A DNA stretch of 13,377 bases from an uncultured Clostridia bacterium (GTDB taxonomy: Bacteria; Bacillota; Clostridia; Christensenellales; UBA1242): contig CAOJNR010000012.1 of assembly GCA_948439925.1 (NCBI GenBank), positions 1 to 13,377 of the forward strand, given 5' to 3'. The notes under the pieces were generated by a model. It did no database searches, had not been told where the DNA came from, and worked only from the letters and a program-made list of their open reading frames with translations. Each line of letters starts with the position of its first letter. The stretch's first letter is position 1. Shown here piece by piece: positions 7,262-13,377 of this stretch. The position numbers were made by a program, and so were the translations under genes.

Positions 7262-8410
7262 CTATTTTTTCTTGTTCTTATCTTGTTTTTGTTGGGTTTT
7301 TGCGTTTATAACAATTATTGCAGTTGTAACCAATCCTCCTGTAAGGATAACTAGAAGAGGAATCAGCCAGTAGAGATAGGATTTTTGAGAGGTGCTGTTT
7401 GCGATTGCATCAAAATGGTCAGTGACGGTTGGATTTTTCTTGTCATCGCCATTGATGATTATATTATCAATGGCTGGATCGTTTGGAGTTTCTTCTCCTC
7501 CGACTGTTGTGTTATATAAAACAGTGTTGACCACATCGGCAAGGTAAGGCATTGAAGTGTAGACAAGGTCTTTTTCGATAAGATAAGTTCCCATTTCAAA
7601 TAGGAGTGCTTTGTTTTGAAGAGCTTGATTATAGTGACCTTTGCCACAATAAATATCGCTAAACAGCCAAGGATAGAGTTCTTGCCCAACTGCGAAAACA
7701 ACGGTTGCGAACTCATAATTTTGGTCAAAGTTAGGGTTTGATTTGCCAACAACAATTCTCACTTTGCTGGCATCTTTGCCATTGACTTTTGTGAGATAGT
7801 AACTTCTTGCAACGCCGTCACGGTGTATATCAAAAAGTGCGTCTGGGTTTTCATCGTTAAGTTTTTTGGCTGTCACTCCACTTCGAGTGTAGGCACTTGA
7901 ATTGTGAGGAATATGTAAAGTTTCGTCAAGCGTGACAGAAATGCCTTGCTTTTCAAGCTCACTTTTGAACTTTTTTGCCACATCGTGTATACCGCCAGCA
8001 CCATAAATGCTGTCGTAACCATCTGTTGGTTTATAACTTTCATCGTTGTGAGTCAAATACATTGAAATATTTTTTTTGGTTTTTGTGTTTGATAAGGTTC
8101 GTGCTCCATTTGGCTTTTTTGAAATATTAGGTCTTTTGACATCTTTGATAAACTTTGCATATGCGATTCGGTTTTCTTCGTCAATTCGCACGATTTCATA
8201 TTGTTTAAAATCTTTGGTTAAGAAAAGATCGCCTTCTTCAACATTGCTTTTTTCAAAGAGGTATTCATTTTCGGTTGTGTAAACAATATAACTGTCGTTG
8301 ACTTGACCATCAACGGCGAAAGCAAGGTTTGTGCTTGGCAAAATTAGCATCACAGGAATAAGCAATGCAATAAGTAGCGTTAAAAAACTTTTATTGATAA
8401 TCTTTTTCAT
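7262..8410 (-). CDS. spoIIP: Stage II sporulation protein P (SpoIIP), amidase/endopeptidase of engulfment
   Basis: SpoIIP works with SpoIID and SpoIIM to thin septal peptidoglycan while the mother cell engulfs the forespore. From ATG 8410 it is 382 aa: residues 8-31 are a hydrophobic signal/anchor (FLTLLIALLIPVMLILP) and residues about 116-300 the SpoIIP amidase domain. Metal or catalytic candidates are H121 and E124 (YLTHNDESY), H166/H169, H196 (DIHRD, a family hallmark) and E272 (LLFEMGT). The family motif YP-x5-IYCGKGHYNQ is at 246-262. The open frame extends 44 codons further up, but that would overlap tsaD and place residues before the signal segment. Unusually, a second membrane helix (about 346-368) and a Lys-rich tail follow the amidase domain. 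No ribosome binding site is visible before the ATG; TAATATT and CATATTAA (complement of 8438-8444 and 8415-8422) are a weak SigE-like match. Convergent with prfB, divergent from tsaD. Confidence 0.88.
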   Translation of the reverse strand: MKKIINKSFLTLLIALLIPVMLILPSTNLAFAVDGQVNDSYIVYTTENEYLFEKSNVEEGDLFLTKDFKQYEIVRIDEENRIAYAKFIKDVKRPNISKKPNGARTLSNTKTKKNISMYLTHNDESYKPTDGYDSIYGAGGIHDVAKKFKSELEKQGISVTLDETLHIPHNSSAYTRSGVTAKKLNDENPDALFDIHRDGVARSYYLTKVNGKDASKVRIVVGKSNPNFDQNYEFATVVFAVGQELYPWLFSDIYCGKGHYNQALQNKALLFEMGTYLIEKDLVYTSMPYLADVVNTVLYNTTVGGEETPNDPAIDNIIINGDDKKNPTVTDHFDAIANSTSQKSYLYWLIPLLVILTGGLVTTAIIVINAKTQQKQDKNKKK

Positions 8411-8472
8411 GATTTTAATATGTGCAAACTTTTTGAGAATATTAAAATTTGCTAGCGTTTTTATGCAATTTG

Positions 8473-8488
8473 TGCTATTATGAGTGAT
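8473..8488 (+). promoter_or_regulatory. Extended -10 promoter of tsaD, probably giving a leaderless mRNA
   Basis: TGC-TATTAT (8473-8481) is an extended -10 box ending 7 bases before ATG 8489. Transcription would begin at or next to that ATG. No Shine-Dalgarno sequence is present, and no -35 box stands at standard spacing. Confidence 0.5.
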
Positions 8489-9550
8489 ATGAAAAGTTAT
8501 TTTGAGCGAATGAAAGATAAATTTGAAAAACTTAGGCATCAAGATGATGTCATAGTTTTGTCAATCGAGTCTTCTTGTGATGAAACGAGCATAGCGGTCG
8601 TAAAGAATGGGCGTGAGGTTTTGTCCAACATTGTTGCTTCTCAAATTGAAATCCATAGACGCTTTGGCGGAGTTGTTCCTGAGGTTGCATCAAGAAATCA
8701 TATAACTGCAATTTCAAACATATTTGAAGAGGCACTTGTCACGGCAGGGTTAAAAAAAGAGGACATTGATGCAGTGGCTGTGACTTATGGTGCAGGGCTT
8801 GTTGGCGCACTTCTTGTTGGTGTCAATTTTGCAAAAGCGCTTGCATACTCGCTTGATATTCCGCTTATTGCTGTCAGCCATGTGCATGGTCATATTGGAG
8901 CGAACTACATTTCTCACCTGTCGCTCACTCCGCCTTTTGTCTGTCTTATGGTCAGTGGGGGGCATAGCGCAATTCTCCGTGTTGATGACTATTATGACAT
9001 GACACTTCTTGGCACAACTGTTGATGACGCTGTTGGTGAGGCTTTTGATAAGGTTGCAAGAGTTTTAGGGTTATCATATCCTGGTGGGCCAGAGATTGAT
9101 AAACTTGCAAAAAGTGGAAGTCCATCAGTCAGATTTAATGTTTCAAGCAGTTTAAAAAACAGCCTAAACTTTTCGTTCAGTGGAATTAAAACTGCTGTGG
9201 TCAATTATGTTCACAACAAAACACAAAAAGGTGAAGAGCTTAACAAAGCAGACATTGCCTCTTCTTTTCAAGAGTGCGTGACTGATGAACTTGCGAGCAA
9301 AGCCATTCGCGCCTGCAAAGAGAGCGGACTTAATAAACTTGTGGTTGCTGGCGGAGTAGGAGCAAACAGCAGGCTTAAAGAAAAACTGACTGAAATGTGT
9401 CAAAAAGAAGAGATTGAGTTTTACAGCCCTGTTCTTAAATATTGCACTGATAACGGCGCAATGATTGCAACAGCGGGATATTATATGATAAAAAAAGGAA
9501 TTGGTCTTGCTGATCTCAGTCTTTCAGCCAAGCCTAATGTGGATTTATAA
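8489..9550 (+). CDS. tsaD: tRNA N6-threonylcarbamoyladenosine (t6A37) transferase subunit TsaD
   Basis: Transfers the threonylcarbamoyl group from TC-AMP to A37 of ANN-decoding tRNAs, acting with TsaB and TsaE; essential in most bacteria. Diagnostic motifs (numbered from ATG 8489) are SIESSCDETSIAVV (about 25-38), GGVVPEVASRNH (about 58-69), the metal-binding HVHGH (about 131-135), MVSGGHS (about 154-160), DDAVGEAFDKVAR (about 178-190) and VAGGVGANSRL near the end. Length 353 aa, slightly over the usual 335-345 because of about 20 extra charged N-terminal residues. ATG 8480 is also in frame but overlaps the -10 box, so 8489 is preferred; ATG 8510 is possible. First gene of a three-gene operon: its TAA overlaps the ATG of the next gene (TAATG at 9548). 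Confidence 0.95.
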   Translation: MKSYFERMKDKFEKLRHQDDVIVLSIESSCDETSIAVVKNGREVLSNIVASQIEIHRRFGGVVPEVASRNHITAISNIFEEALVTAGLKKEDIDAVAVTYGAGLVGALLVGVNFAKALAYSLDIPLIAVSHVHGHIGANYISHLSLTPPFVCLMVSGGHSAILRVDDYYDMTLLGTTVDDAVGEAFDKVARVLGLSYPGGPEIDKLAKSGSPSVRFNVSSSLKNSLNFSFSGIKTAVVNYVHNKTQKGEELNKADIASSFQECVTDELASKAIRACKESGLNKLVVAGGVGANSRLKEKLTEMCQKEEIEFYSPVLKYCTDNGAMIATAGYYMIKKGIGLADLSLSAKPNVDL

Positions 9551-10323
9551 TGGATACAGAAAACACGATGGAAAAAGAAAATAAAGTCATAAACTTTTTC
9601 AGAAGTTTCAACCTATATGACAAATTTTTTTTGCCTATTGCGCTTATTGCAATAACTGTTGTTTCGATTGTTTTTAAGTGCGACGCGCTTTCGATTGTTT
9701 ATTCTTTTGTTGCAATTATATCAGTTTTCAGTTTGTCAAAAGGATATATCTTTGCGCCGATTATGCTTATTTGCCAATACACTCTATACAGCACACAATC
9801 CTTTCTTCAAAGCGTGTATGGTGAATTCTTTTTGAATATGGCAATTCTTATACCTTTGCAAATTGCAACCTTTGTTATCAATATAATTAACAAAAAGAAA
9901 AACAAGATACCTTCGCAAGAGATGAAAGTTAATAGCATCAAATGGAAAGAATGGCTTTGCATTGTTTGTGCTTTTGGGGTGCTTTGGGCGGGTGTTTATT
10001 TTGCACTTAGGGCTTTAAACACAATGGCACTTATTCCTTGTGCATTTTCTTTTACTTTTGCAATACTTGCAAACTATCTCACTTTGAGAGGAAGCAAATT
10101 TCAGTTTCTTGCTTACATGGCAACAAGTTTTTGTGGTTGCTTTATCTGGCTTACACCGCTTTTTCAAGGCACTGCAAATGCGACAGACTTTATTCCTATC
10201 GCAGTGACCTTTGTGCTTATGTTTGTTAATAATATTTATGGCTTAATTAATTGGATCATAATGGATAAAAGGCAAAAACAAAAAGAAGATATTGAATTAA
10301 ATGAAAAAAGAGAAGAAATTTAG
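9550..10323 (+). CDS. PnuC-like membrane transporter (nicotinamide riboside/NMN family)
   Basis: 257 aa integral membrane protein. Hydrophobic segments lie at about 28-46, 48-64, 66-84, 94-112, 134-153, 157-175, 184-202 and 212-238, with a Lys/Gln-rich cytoplasmic tail. The last segment reads VNNIYGLINWIIMDKRQKQ, matching the N-x-x-G-x-x-x-W signature near the end of PnuC proteins; the mid-protein KWKEW also fits. PnuC carriers take up nicotinamide riboside by facilitated diffusion for NAD salvage. The start codon overlaps the tsaD stop (TAATG), implying translational coupling; the U32 gene follows 17 bases later. I see no riboswitch, which would be the usual clue to substrate, so a related vitamin (PnuX/PnuT type) cannot be excluded. 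Stop codon TAG. Confidence 0.65.
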   Translation: MDTENTMEKENKVINFFRSFNLYDKFFLPIALIAITVVSIVFKCDALSIVYSFVAIISVFSLSKGYIFAPIMLICQYTLYSTQSFLQSVYGEFFLNMAILIPLQIATFVINIINKKKNKIPSQEMKVNSIKWKEWLCIVCAFGVLWAGVYFALRALNTMALIPCAFSFTFAILANYLTLRGSKFQFLAYMATSFCGCFIWLTPLFQGTANATDFIPIAVTFVLMFVNNIYGLINWIIMDKRQKQKEDIELNEKREEI

Positions 10324-10340
10324 AATAAAGGAGAAAAATA

Positions 10341-11537
10341 ATGGAATTACTTGCACCTGCTGGAAATTTTGATAAACTTGTCACTGCCGTGCACTTCGGT
10401 GCGGACGCGGTATACTTTGCTGGCAAACAGTTTGGTCTTCGCGCCTTTGCTGGCAATTTCACAGATGAAGAAATTGAAAAGGCAATGCTTTTTTTGCATG
10501 AGAATGGCAAGAAAGGTTATGTCACACTCAATATTGTTGCAAAGGATATAGATTTTGAAAATCTTGATCCATATCTTGCTCATCTTGAAAAATGCAAAGT
10601 TGATGGGCTTATTGTATCTGATGTTGGACTGATTTATTATATAAGAAAAAACTTTCCTTCATTAAATGTTCATGTGTCCACACAAGCAAATGTCAACAAC
10701 AGCCAGTCGGCAAAGTTCTTTGCCGATATGGGAGTGACAAGAATTGTGCTTGCGCGTGAACTTAGTTTAAACGACATCAAAAATATTCGCAAAAACTTGC
10801 CAGCAAGTGTTGAGATTGAAGCCTTTGTTCACGGCGCAATGTGCATTTCTTATTCTGGAAGATGTCTGCTTTCAAATTATCTCACTGGTCGTGATTCCAA
10901 CCGTGGCGCATGTGTGCAAGCGTGCAGGTGGAAATATTTTATCCGCGAAGAAAGTCGTGATGACGAAAATGAAATCCAAGAGGATGAGCGCGGAACATAT
11001 ATTTTGAACTCAAAAGACCTTTGCATGATTGAACATATTAAAGAACTTGAAGAAGCGGGCATTGCCAGCCTCAAAATTGAAGGTCGCATGAAGTCGGACT
11101 ATTATGTTGCATCAGTTGTTAATGCTTACAGCCGTGCAATCGATGGCAAAGTTGATTTGCAAACGCTACTTGATGAACTTGAAAAAACAAGCCATCGTCG
11201 TTATACAACAGGTTTCTATTTCGGCAGTAACGAAAAGGAACATCTTGAAACCTCTATGCCAGTTCAAACGGCAGTGTTTGTTGCAAAGGTTGTCGAAGAC
11301 GAAAAAGACGGCTACGCAAAAGTGGAAATGCGCAACCGCTTTAAAATAGGTGATGTTTTAGAAATACTTTCGCCGTCTGACGCATTTGGAAAAACAATCA
11401 CTATTGAAAAGATAATAACCGAAAAGGGCGAAGAAATTGACGACTGCAAACGCGTGCAAGAGATTGTTTCAATTTCCACTCCATATCATCTTCAAAAAGG
11501 CGACATTTTAAGAGTAAATAAATCCAGCGAAAATTAA
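10341..11537 (+). CDS. U32 family protein, TrhP-like tRNA 5-hydroxyuridine (ho5U34) synthesis
   Basis: 398 aa, annotated in most genomes as peptidase U32 or putative protease YhbU/YrrO. Its characterised relatives (TrhP/YegQ, Bacillus YrrN/YrrO) instead use prephenate to hydroxylate U34 of tRNA, and RlhA hydroxylates 23S rRNA. N-terminus MELLAPAGNFDKL with GADAVYFAG is typical. The U32 signature EAFVHGAMC-x-SYSGRC is at 160-175, and four cysteines (168, 175, 191, 195) fit an iron-sulfur cluster. The C-terminal beta domain (about 310-398) is present and the length is normal for the YrrO/TrhP2 type. AAAGGAG stands 7 bases before the ATG. Last gene of tsaD-pnuC-U32; together with tsaD it makes the operon one for tRNA anticodon-loop modification. 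The protease name is probably misleading. Confidence 0.85.
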   Translation: MELLAPAGNFDKLVTAVHFGADAVYFAGKQFGLRAFAGNFTDEEIEKAMLFLHENGKKGYVTLNIVAKDIDFENLDPYLAHLEKCKVDGLIVSDVGLIYYIRKNFPSLNVHVSTQANVNNSQSAKFFADMGVTRIVLARELSLNDIKNIRKNLPASVEIEAFVHGAMCISYSGRCLLSNYLTGRDSNRGACVQACRWKYFIREESRDDENEIQEDERGTYILNSKDLCMIEHIKELEEAGIASLKIEGRMKSDYYVASVVNAYSRAIDGKVDLQTLLDELEKTSHRRYTTGFYFGSNEKEHLETSMPVQTAVFVAKVVEDEKDGYAKVEMRNRFKIGDVLEILSPSDAFGKTITIEKIITEKGEEIDDCKRVQEIVSISTPYHLQKGDILRVNKSSEN

Positions 11538-11550
11538 TCGCTGGATTTTT
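11520..11550 (+). terminator. Terminator of the tsaD operon
   Basis: AATCCAGCGA (11521-11530) and TCGCTGGATT (11538-11547) form a perfect 10-bp stem around AAATTAA, followed by TTT(T). The loop contains the U32 stop codon. The last T is the first base of the convergent 87-aa gene, so the two genes are packed directly against each other. Confidence 0.85.
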
Positions 11551-11813
11551 CATGCCACCTCTTTAAGATTGTTTTTTGAAAGAGATGATTGAAGCAAACG
11601 AAGTTCTTTGATTTGAACATCAATTTTGCTATTAATTGTCATCCAAAATTCTTCTTCATTCGATTTTTTTGGCTGATAAAATGCACAATTCATGCAGTCT
11701 AACTTTTTACACGCTATACAATGACCACAATGAATAATTATCACTCGTTTCATGTTTTGACTATAAGCATAATGCTGAATATAATTTTCGCAGTCTTTTT
11801 TTATCTCACTCAT
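11550..11813 (-). CDS. Small Cys-rich protein of unknown function, 87 aa
   Basis: I do not recognise a named family. Start ATG 11813 follows a near-perfect AAAGGAGG site (complement of about 11820-11828) and a consensus SigA promoter, so it is clearly meant to be expressed. It has six cysteines: C8 (KKDCENYIQHY), then C29, C32, C35, C40 and C43 in HCGHCIACKKLDCMNC. The spacing C-x2-C-x2-C-x4-C-x2-C with two adjacent His suggests a zinc or iron-sulfur site. Residues 52-87 are charged and helical (INSKIDVQIKELRLLQSSL), possibly a short coiled coil. No membrane segment or signal peptide. It is divergent from two XRE repressor genes that share its regulatory region, the layout of a phage or plasmid control module or a toxin-antitoxin-like unit. 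It is the only gene here ending in TGA, consistent with an outside origin. Function unknown. Confidence 0.75.
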   Translation of the reverse strand: MSEIKKDCENYIQHYAYSQNMKRVIIIHCGHCIACKKLDCMNCAFYQPKKSNEEEFWMTINSKIDVQIKELRLLQSSLSKNNLKEVA

Positions 11814-11846
11814 TTTTAACCTCCTTTAAAACCACGATACGTGTAT

Positions 11847-11875
11847 ATATTAGCACACAATTTGTGTATTGTCAA
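11847..11875 (-). promoter_or_regulatory. Consensus SigA promoter of the Cys-rich gene
   Basis: On the minus strand, TTGACA (complement of 11870-11875), 17 bases, TAATAT (complement of 11847-11852). Both boxes and the spacing are close to ideal. The operator palindrome 11855-11867 fills the spacer, so a bound repressor would block RNA polymerase. Confidence 0.85.
11855..11867. promoter_or_regulatory. Operator O1, palindrome ACACAA-T-TTGTGT
   Basis: A 13-bp palindrome with a central T, lying between the -35 and -10 boxes of the Cys-rich gene. An identical copy lies 29 bp away, centre to centre. It is the likely binding site of the adjacent XRE protein. Confidence 0.7.
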
Positions 11876-11883
11876 CTAAAAAC

Positions 11884-11896
11884 ACACAATTTGTGT
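11884..11896. promoter_or_regulatory. Operator O2, palindrome ACACAA-T-TTGTGT
   Basis: Exact copy of O1. It ends inside the extended -10 box of the first XRE gene (11894-11902) and 12 bases before its ATG, fitting autorepression. Confidence 0.7.
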
Positions 11897-11908
11897 TATT
11901 ATTTTTAT
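11894..11908 (+). promoter_or_regulatory. Extended -10 promoter of the first XRE gene, probably leaderless
   Basis: TGT-TATTAT (11894-11902) ends 6 bases before ATG 11909. There is no Shine-Dalgarno sequence. The arrangement matches the tsaD promoter (TGC-TATTAT, 7 bases before its ATG). Confidence 0.5.
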
Positions 11909-12103
11909 ATGAAAGAAAAACTGAGGGAATTAAGAAAAGAAAAAGGCGTGACACAAAAAGTTGTTGCTGATGCCATAGGTGTCACGAAAAATGCTTATGC
12001 GAATTATGAACAAGGAATACGGGAGCCGTCAAATCAAATTTTAGTTGCTTTGTGCAGATATTATAAAGTATCGGCTGACTATCTTTTAGGATTGGAAGAT
12101 TAA
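11909..12103 (+). CDS. XRE-family helix-turn-helix repressor, 64 aa
   Basis: Small Cro/CI-type DNA-binding protein consisting only of an HTH_3 domain. MKEKLRELRKEKGVTQ is helix 1, VVADAIGVTKNAYANYEQG the helix-turn-helix (about 18-36), and the end is YYKVSADYLLGLED. ATG 11909 starts the domain cleanly; the frame runs 15 codons further up to 11864, but those lie in the operator and promoter. Two identical palindromes just upstream are the expected targets, giving repression of itself and of the divergent Cys-rich gene. Its TAA overlaps the ATG of a second XRE gene (TAATG, 12101-12105). There is no dimerisation or protease domain, so how repression is relieved is unclear. AT-rich and probably acquired. 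Confidence 0.88.
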   Translation: MKEKLRELRKEKGVTQKVVADAIGVTKNAYANYEQGIREPSNQILVALCRYYKVSADYLLGLED

Positions 12104-12310
12104 TGAACAATAAATTCGCACCTAGATTAAAGGAATTAAGGGAAGAAAAAAGGTTTGTCGATGCAAGCGTTAAGCAAGATTATTGGTATAAGTGATTCAT
12201 CGTTAGGACGCTGGGAGCGAAATGAAGGTGATATTACGGGTGATAATTTGATAATTCTTGCTAAGTTTTTTGGTGTCACTACCGATTATTTATTGGGTCT
12301 AGAAGACTAA
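12103..12310 (+). pseudogene. Second XRE-family HTH gene, frameshifted by one extra A
   Basis: ATG 12103 overlaps the stop of the first XRE gene. The initial frame encodes MNNKFAPRLKELREEK and then runs out of phase to TGA 12193. The +1 frame carries on the domain: GLSMQALSKIIGIS, SSLGRWERNEGD, and YLLGLED to TAA 12310. Removing one A from the six-A run (12146-12151) restores a 68-aa HTH protein of complete HTH_3 form, ending in the same YLLGLED as its neighbour, so it looks like a diverged tandem partner. The lesion may be a real mutation, a homopolymer sequencing error, or slippage-controlled expression; the conserved sequence after it shows it is recent at most. Confidence 0.8.
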
Positions 12311-12366
12311 AAATCCACTTTTCAACAAAAAAAATTAAAAAATTTTTAAAAATTAGTCACAAATAG

Positions 12367-12396
12367 TTGACTATTTTTTTGTTTTTGGCGTATAAT
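12367..12396 (+). promoter_or_regulatory. SigA promoter of hrcA
   Basis: TTGACT (12367-12372), 18 bases, TATAAT (12391-12396). Transcription would begin near 12403, inside the CIRCE left arm. An A/T palindrome (12335-12349) just upstream could act as a bent or UP-like element. Confidence 0.85.
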
Positions 12397-12400
12397 AGTG

Positions 12401-12427
12401 CTAGCACTTGGGTTAAGAGAGTGCTAA
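12401..12427. promoter_or_regulatory. CIRCE operator (HrcA binding site)
   Basis: CTAGCACTT, nine bases, GAGTGCTAA. The right arm matches the consensus perfectly and the left differs at its first and last base. The 9-base spacing is canonical. It lies between the -10 box and the hrcA ATG, so HrcA represses its own operon until heat or chaperone titration inactivates it. Confidence 0.95.
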
Positions 12428-12453
12428 CAAAGTCGAAAATAAAGGAAAAATCT

Positions 12454-13377
12454 ATGGAACTTTCAGAAAGAAGAAAGGCGATTCTGTGCATGGCGGTTGA
12501 GGACTACATCAAAGACTGCTCGCCAATCACGAGTGGTGGAATCAAGGACAGAGCCAAACTTGACTGTTCAACAGCGACACTGCGTAACGAGCTTAATACG
12601 CTTGAAGCCATGGGCTTTTTGAGGCAGTTGCACACATCTGGCGGACGCATTCCAACTCCGCAAGGTTATCGCTTCTATGTTGAGGACCTGTTGCAAGGTG
12701 TTAGTGCGACCAACAGTGAACTTGAAGATGTGAGGAAACTTATTTCTTCACGGACTAATAGTCTGACCGACATTGTGTCTGGCATTGCAAAGATTGTCAG
12801 CGAGGCGACCAATTATCCAACGGTTGTGGTTATGCAAAGTCTTGATGAACTCATTTTAACCGATTTCAAAATCATTCCACTGCTTGAAAGTAAGGTCATG
12901 GTTTTGATTGGAACGATTGCGGGTTACATCACTGACACACTGGACATCACAGCGACAGTGGAGGAGTGCCAAGACGCGTCAAGTTATCTGACCAAGAATT
13001 TCAAGGGCGAAACGATTGGAATGATGATTGAAAACATTGACCAATTTGAGTCTGGTATGCATGGCGAGATCAAGGCATTTCAAAAAGTTGTTGACACCCT
13101 TATTGGCGGACTTAAAAAACTCAACAACCAGAGGCTTCTTGATGTCAGACGTGAAGGCAGTGCCAAACTTCTTGAAAATGGCAGTGATATCGAGGGCGCA
13201 AAGAAGGTTTTAAAAATCCTTGATGACAAAGAGGGGCTTGAAAGTGCACTTGAACTGAGCGGAAAGGGTGGAATTGAAGTTTCTGTTGCCGATGAAGGTA
13301 ATGACTGCTCGGTGGTCAAAGCGCCAATATGTTTTCAAGGTAAGCAACTTGCGTCGATTGGGGTTATTGGGCCACAG
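12454..13377 (+). CDS. hrcA: Heat-inducible transcription repressor HrcA (3' end outside window)
   Basis: Represses class I heat-shock genes (usually hrcA-grpE-dnaK-dnaJ and groESL) through CIRCE; its folding needs GroEL, which couples repression to chaperone supply. ATG 12454 follows AAAGGA at 12441-12446. The frame is open to the window edge: 308 of about 340 residues. The N-terminal winged helix contains MAVEDYIKDCSPITSG, TLRNELNTLEAMGFL and the family hallmark HTSGGRIPTPQGYRFYVEDLL (about 62-82). The middle is the GAF-like dimerisation part, and the visible end, ASIGVIGPQ, is the start of the C-terminal HrcA motif (GVIGP-x-RM-x-Y). The dnaK operon would be expected next. The usual S-R-T turn after the first helix is replaced by SGGIKDRAKLDCS, a mild divergence. 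Confidence 0.95.
   Translation, partial: MELSERRKAILCMAVEDYIKDCSPITSGGIKDRAKLDCSTATLRNELNTLEAMGFLRQLHTSGGRIPTPQGYRFYVEDLLQGVSATNSELEDVRKLISSRTNSLTDIVSGIAKIVSEATNYPTVVVMQSLDELILTDFKIIPLLESKVMVLIGTIAGYITDTLDITATVEECQDASSYLTKNFKGETIGMMIENIDQFESGMHGEIKAFQKVVDTLIGGLKKLNNQRLLDVRREGSAKLLENGSDIEGAKKVLKILDDKEGLESALELSGKGGIEVSVADEGNDCSVVKAPICFQGKQLASIGVIGPQ

Noticed and set aside
8411..8542. Upstream in-frame extension of spoIIP to 8542
   Set aside because: It overlaps the tsaD promoter and coding start, and would put 44 residues before the signal segment.
12335..12349. TTAAAAA-A-TTTTTAA palindrome before hrcA as a specific operator
   Set aside because: Pure A/T palindromes arise easily at this base composition; it may bend DNA, but nothing supports a specific site.

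Overview
The window reads as chromosomal DNA of a low-GC, endospore-forming member of the Bacillota (Clostridia-like). The evidence is a SpoIIP sporulation hydrolase, a CIRCE/HrcA heat-shock locus, strong AAGGAGG-type ribosome binding sites at most genes, SigA-type promoters and a Bacillota-style ftsA-ftsZ pair. A large exported repeat protein and a probable spore-surface protein would suit an uncultured gut or host-associated clostridium, but that placement is inference.

Layout, left to right: the 3' part of ftsA (+); ftsZ (+) with its own promoter, an in-frame TGA at codon 45 and a terminator; a large exported repeat protein (+); a convergent 221-aa probable spore-surface protein (-); prfB (+), whose CTT TGA C programmed frameshift site is intact; a bidirectional terminator; spoIIP (-); then, divergent from spoIIP, a tight operon tsaD - pnuC-like transporter - U32 (TrhP-like) protein (+), closed by a terminator. 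Next comes a small accessory module: an 87-aa Cys-rich protein (-), divergent from two overlapping XRE repressor genes (+), the second frameshifted, with two identical palindromic operators on the divergent promoters. The window ends in hrcA (+, cut by the edge) behind a SigA promoter and a CIRCE operator. No gene-free stretch exceeds 300 bases; I saw no tRNA, rRNA, CRISPR array or insertion sequence.

Working together: ftsA/ftsZ build the division ring. tsaD (t6A37) and the TrhP-like U32 protein (ho5U34) both modify tRNA anticodon loops and share an operon with a probable nicotinamide riboside/NMN carrier. SpoIIP and the 221-aa protein belong, certainly and tentatively, to sporulation. HrcA would repress chaperone genes expected downstream.

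The most noteworthy observation is the in-frame UGA in ftsZ, in the conserved T2 GTP-binding loop. The frame is open and conserved on both sides, the stop is in the leaky UGA-C context, and a perfect 7-bp hairpin starts 6 bases later. The intact prfB frameshift site and an RF2 with SPF and GGQ motifs show that UGA is a normal stop here. The options are therefore recoding/readthrough, a real nonsense mutation, or a sequence error; a second one-base lesion (in the second XRE gene) keeps the error explanation alive. The second system worth attention is the Cys-rich/XRE divergent switch.
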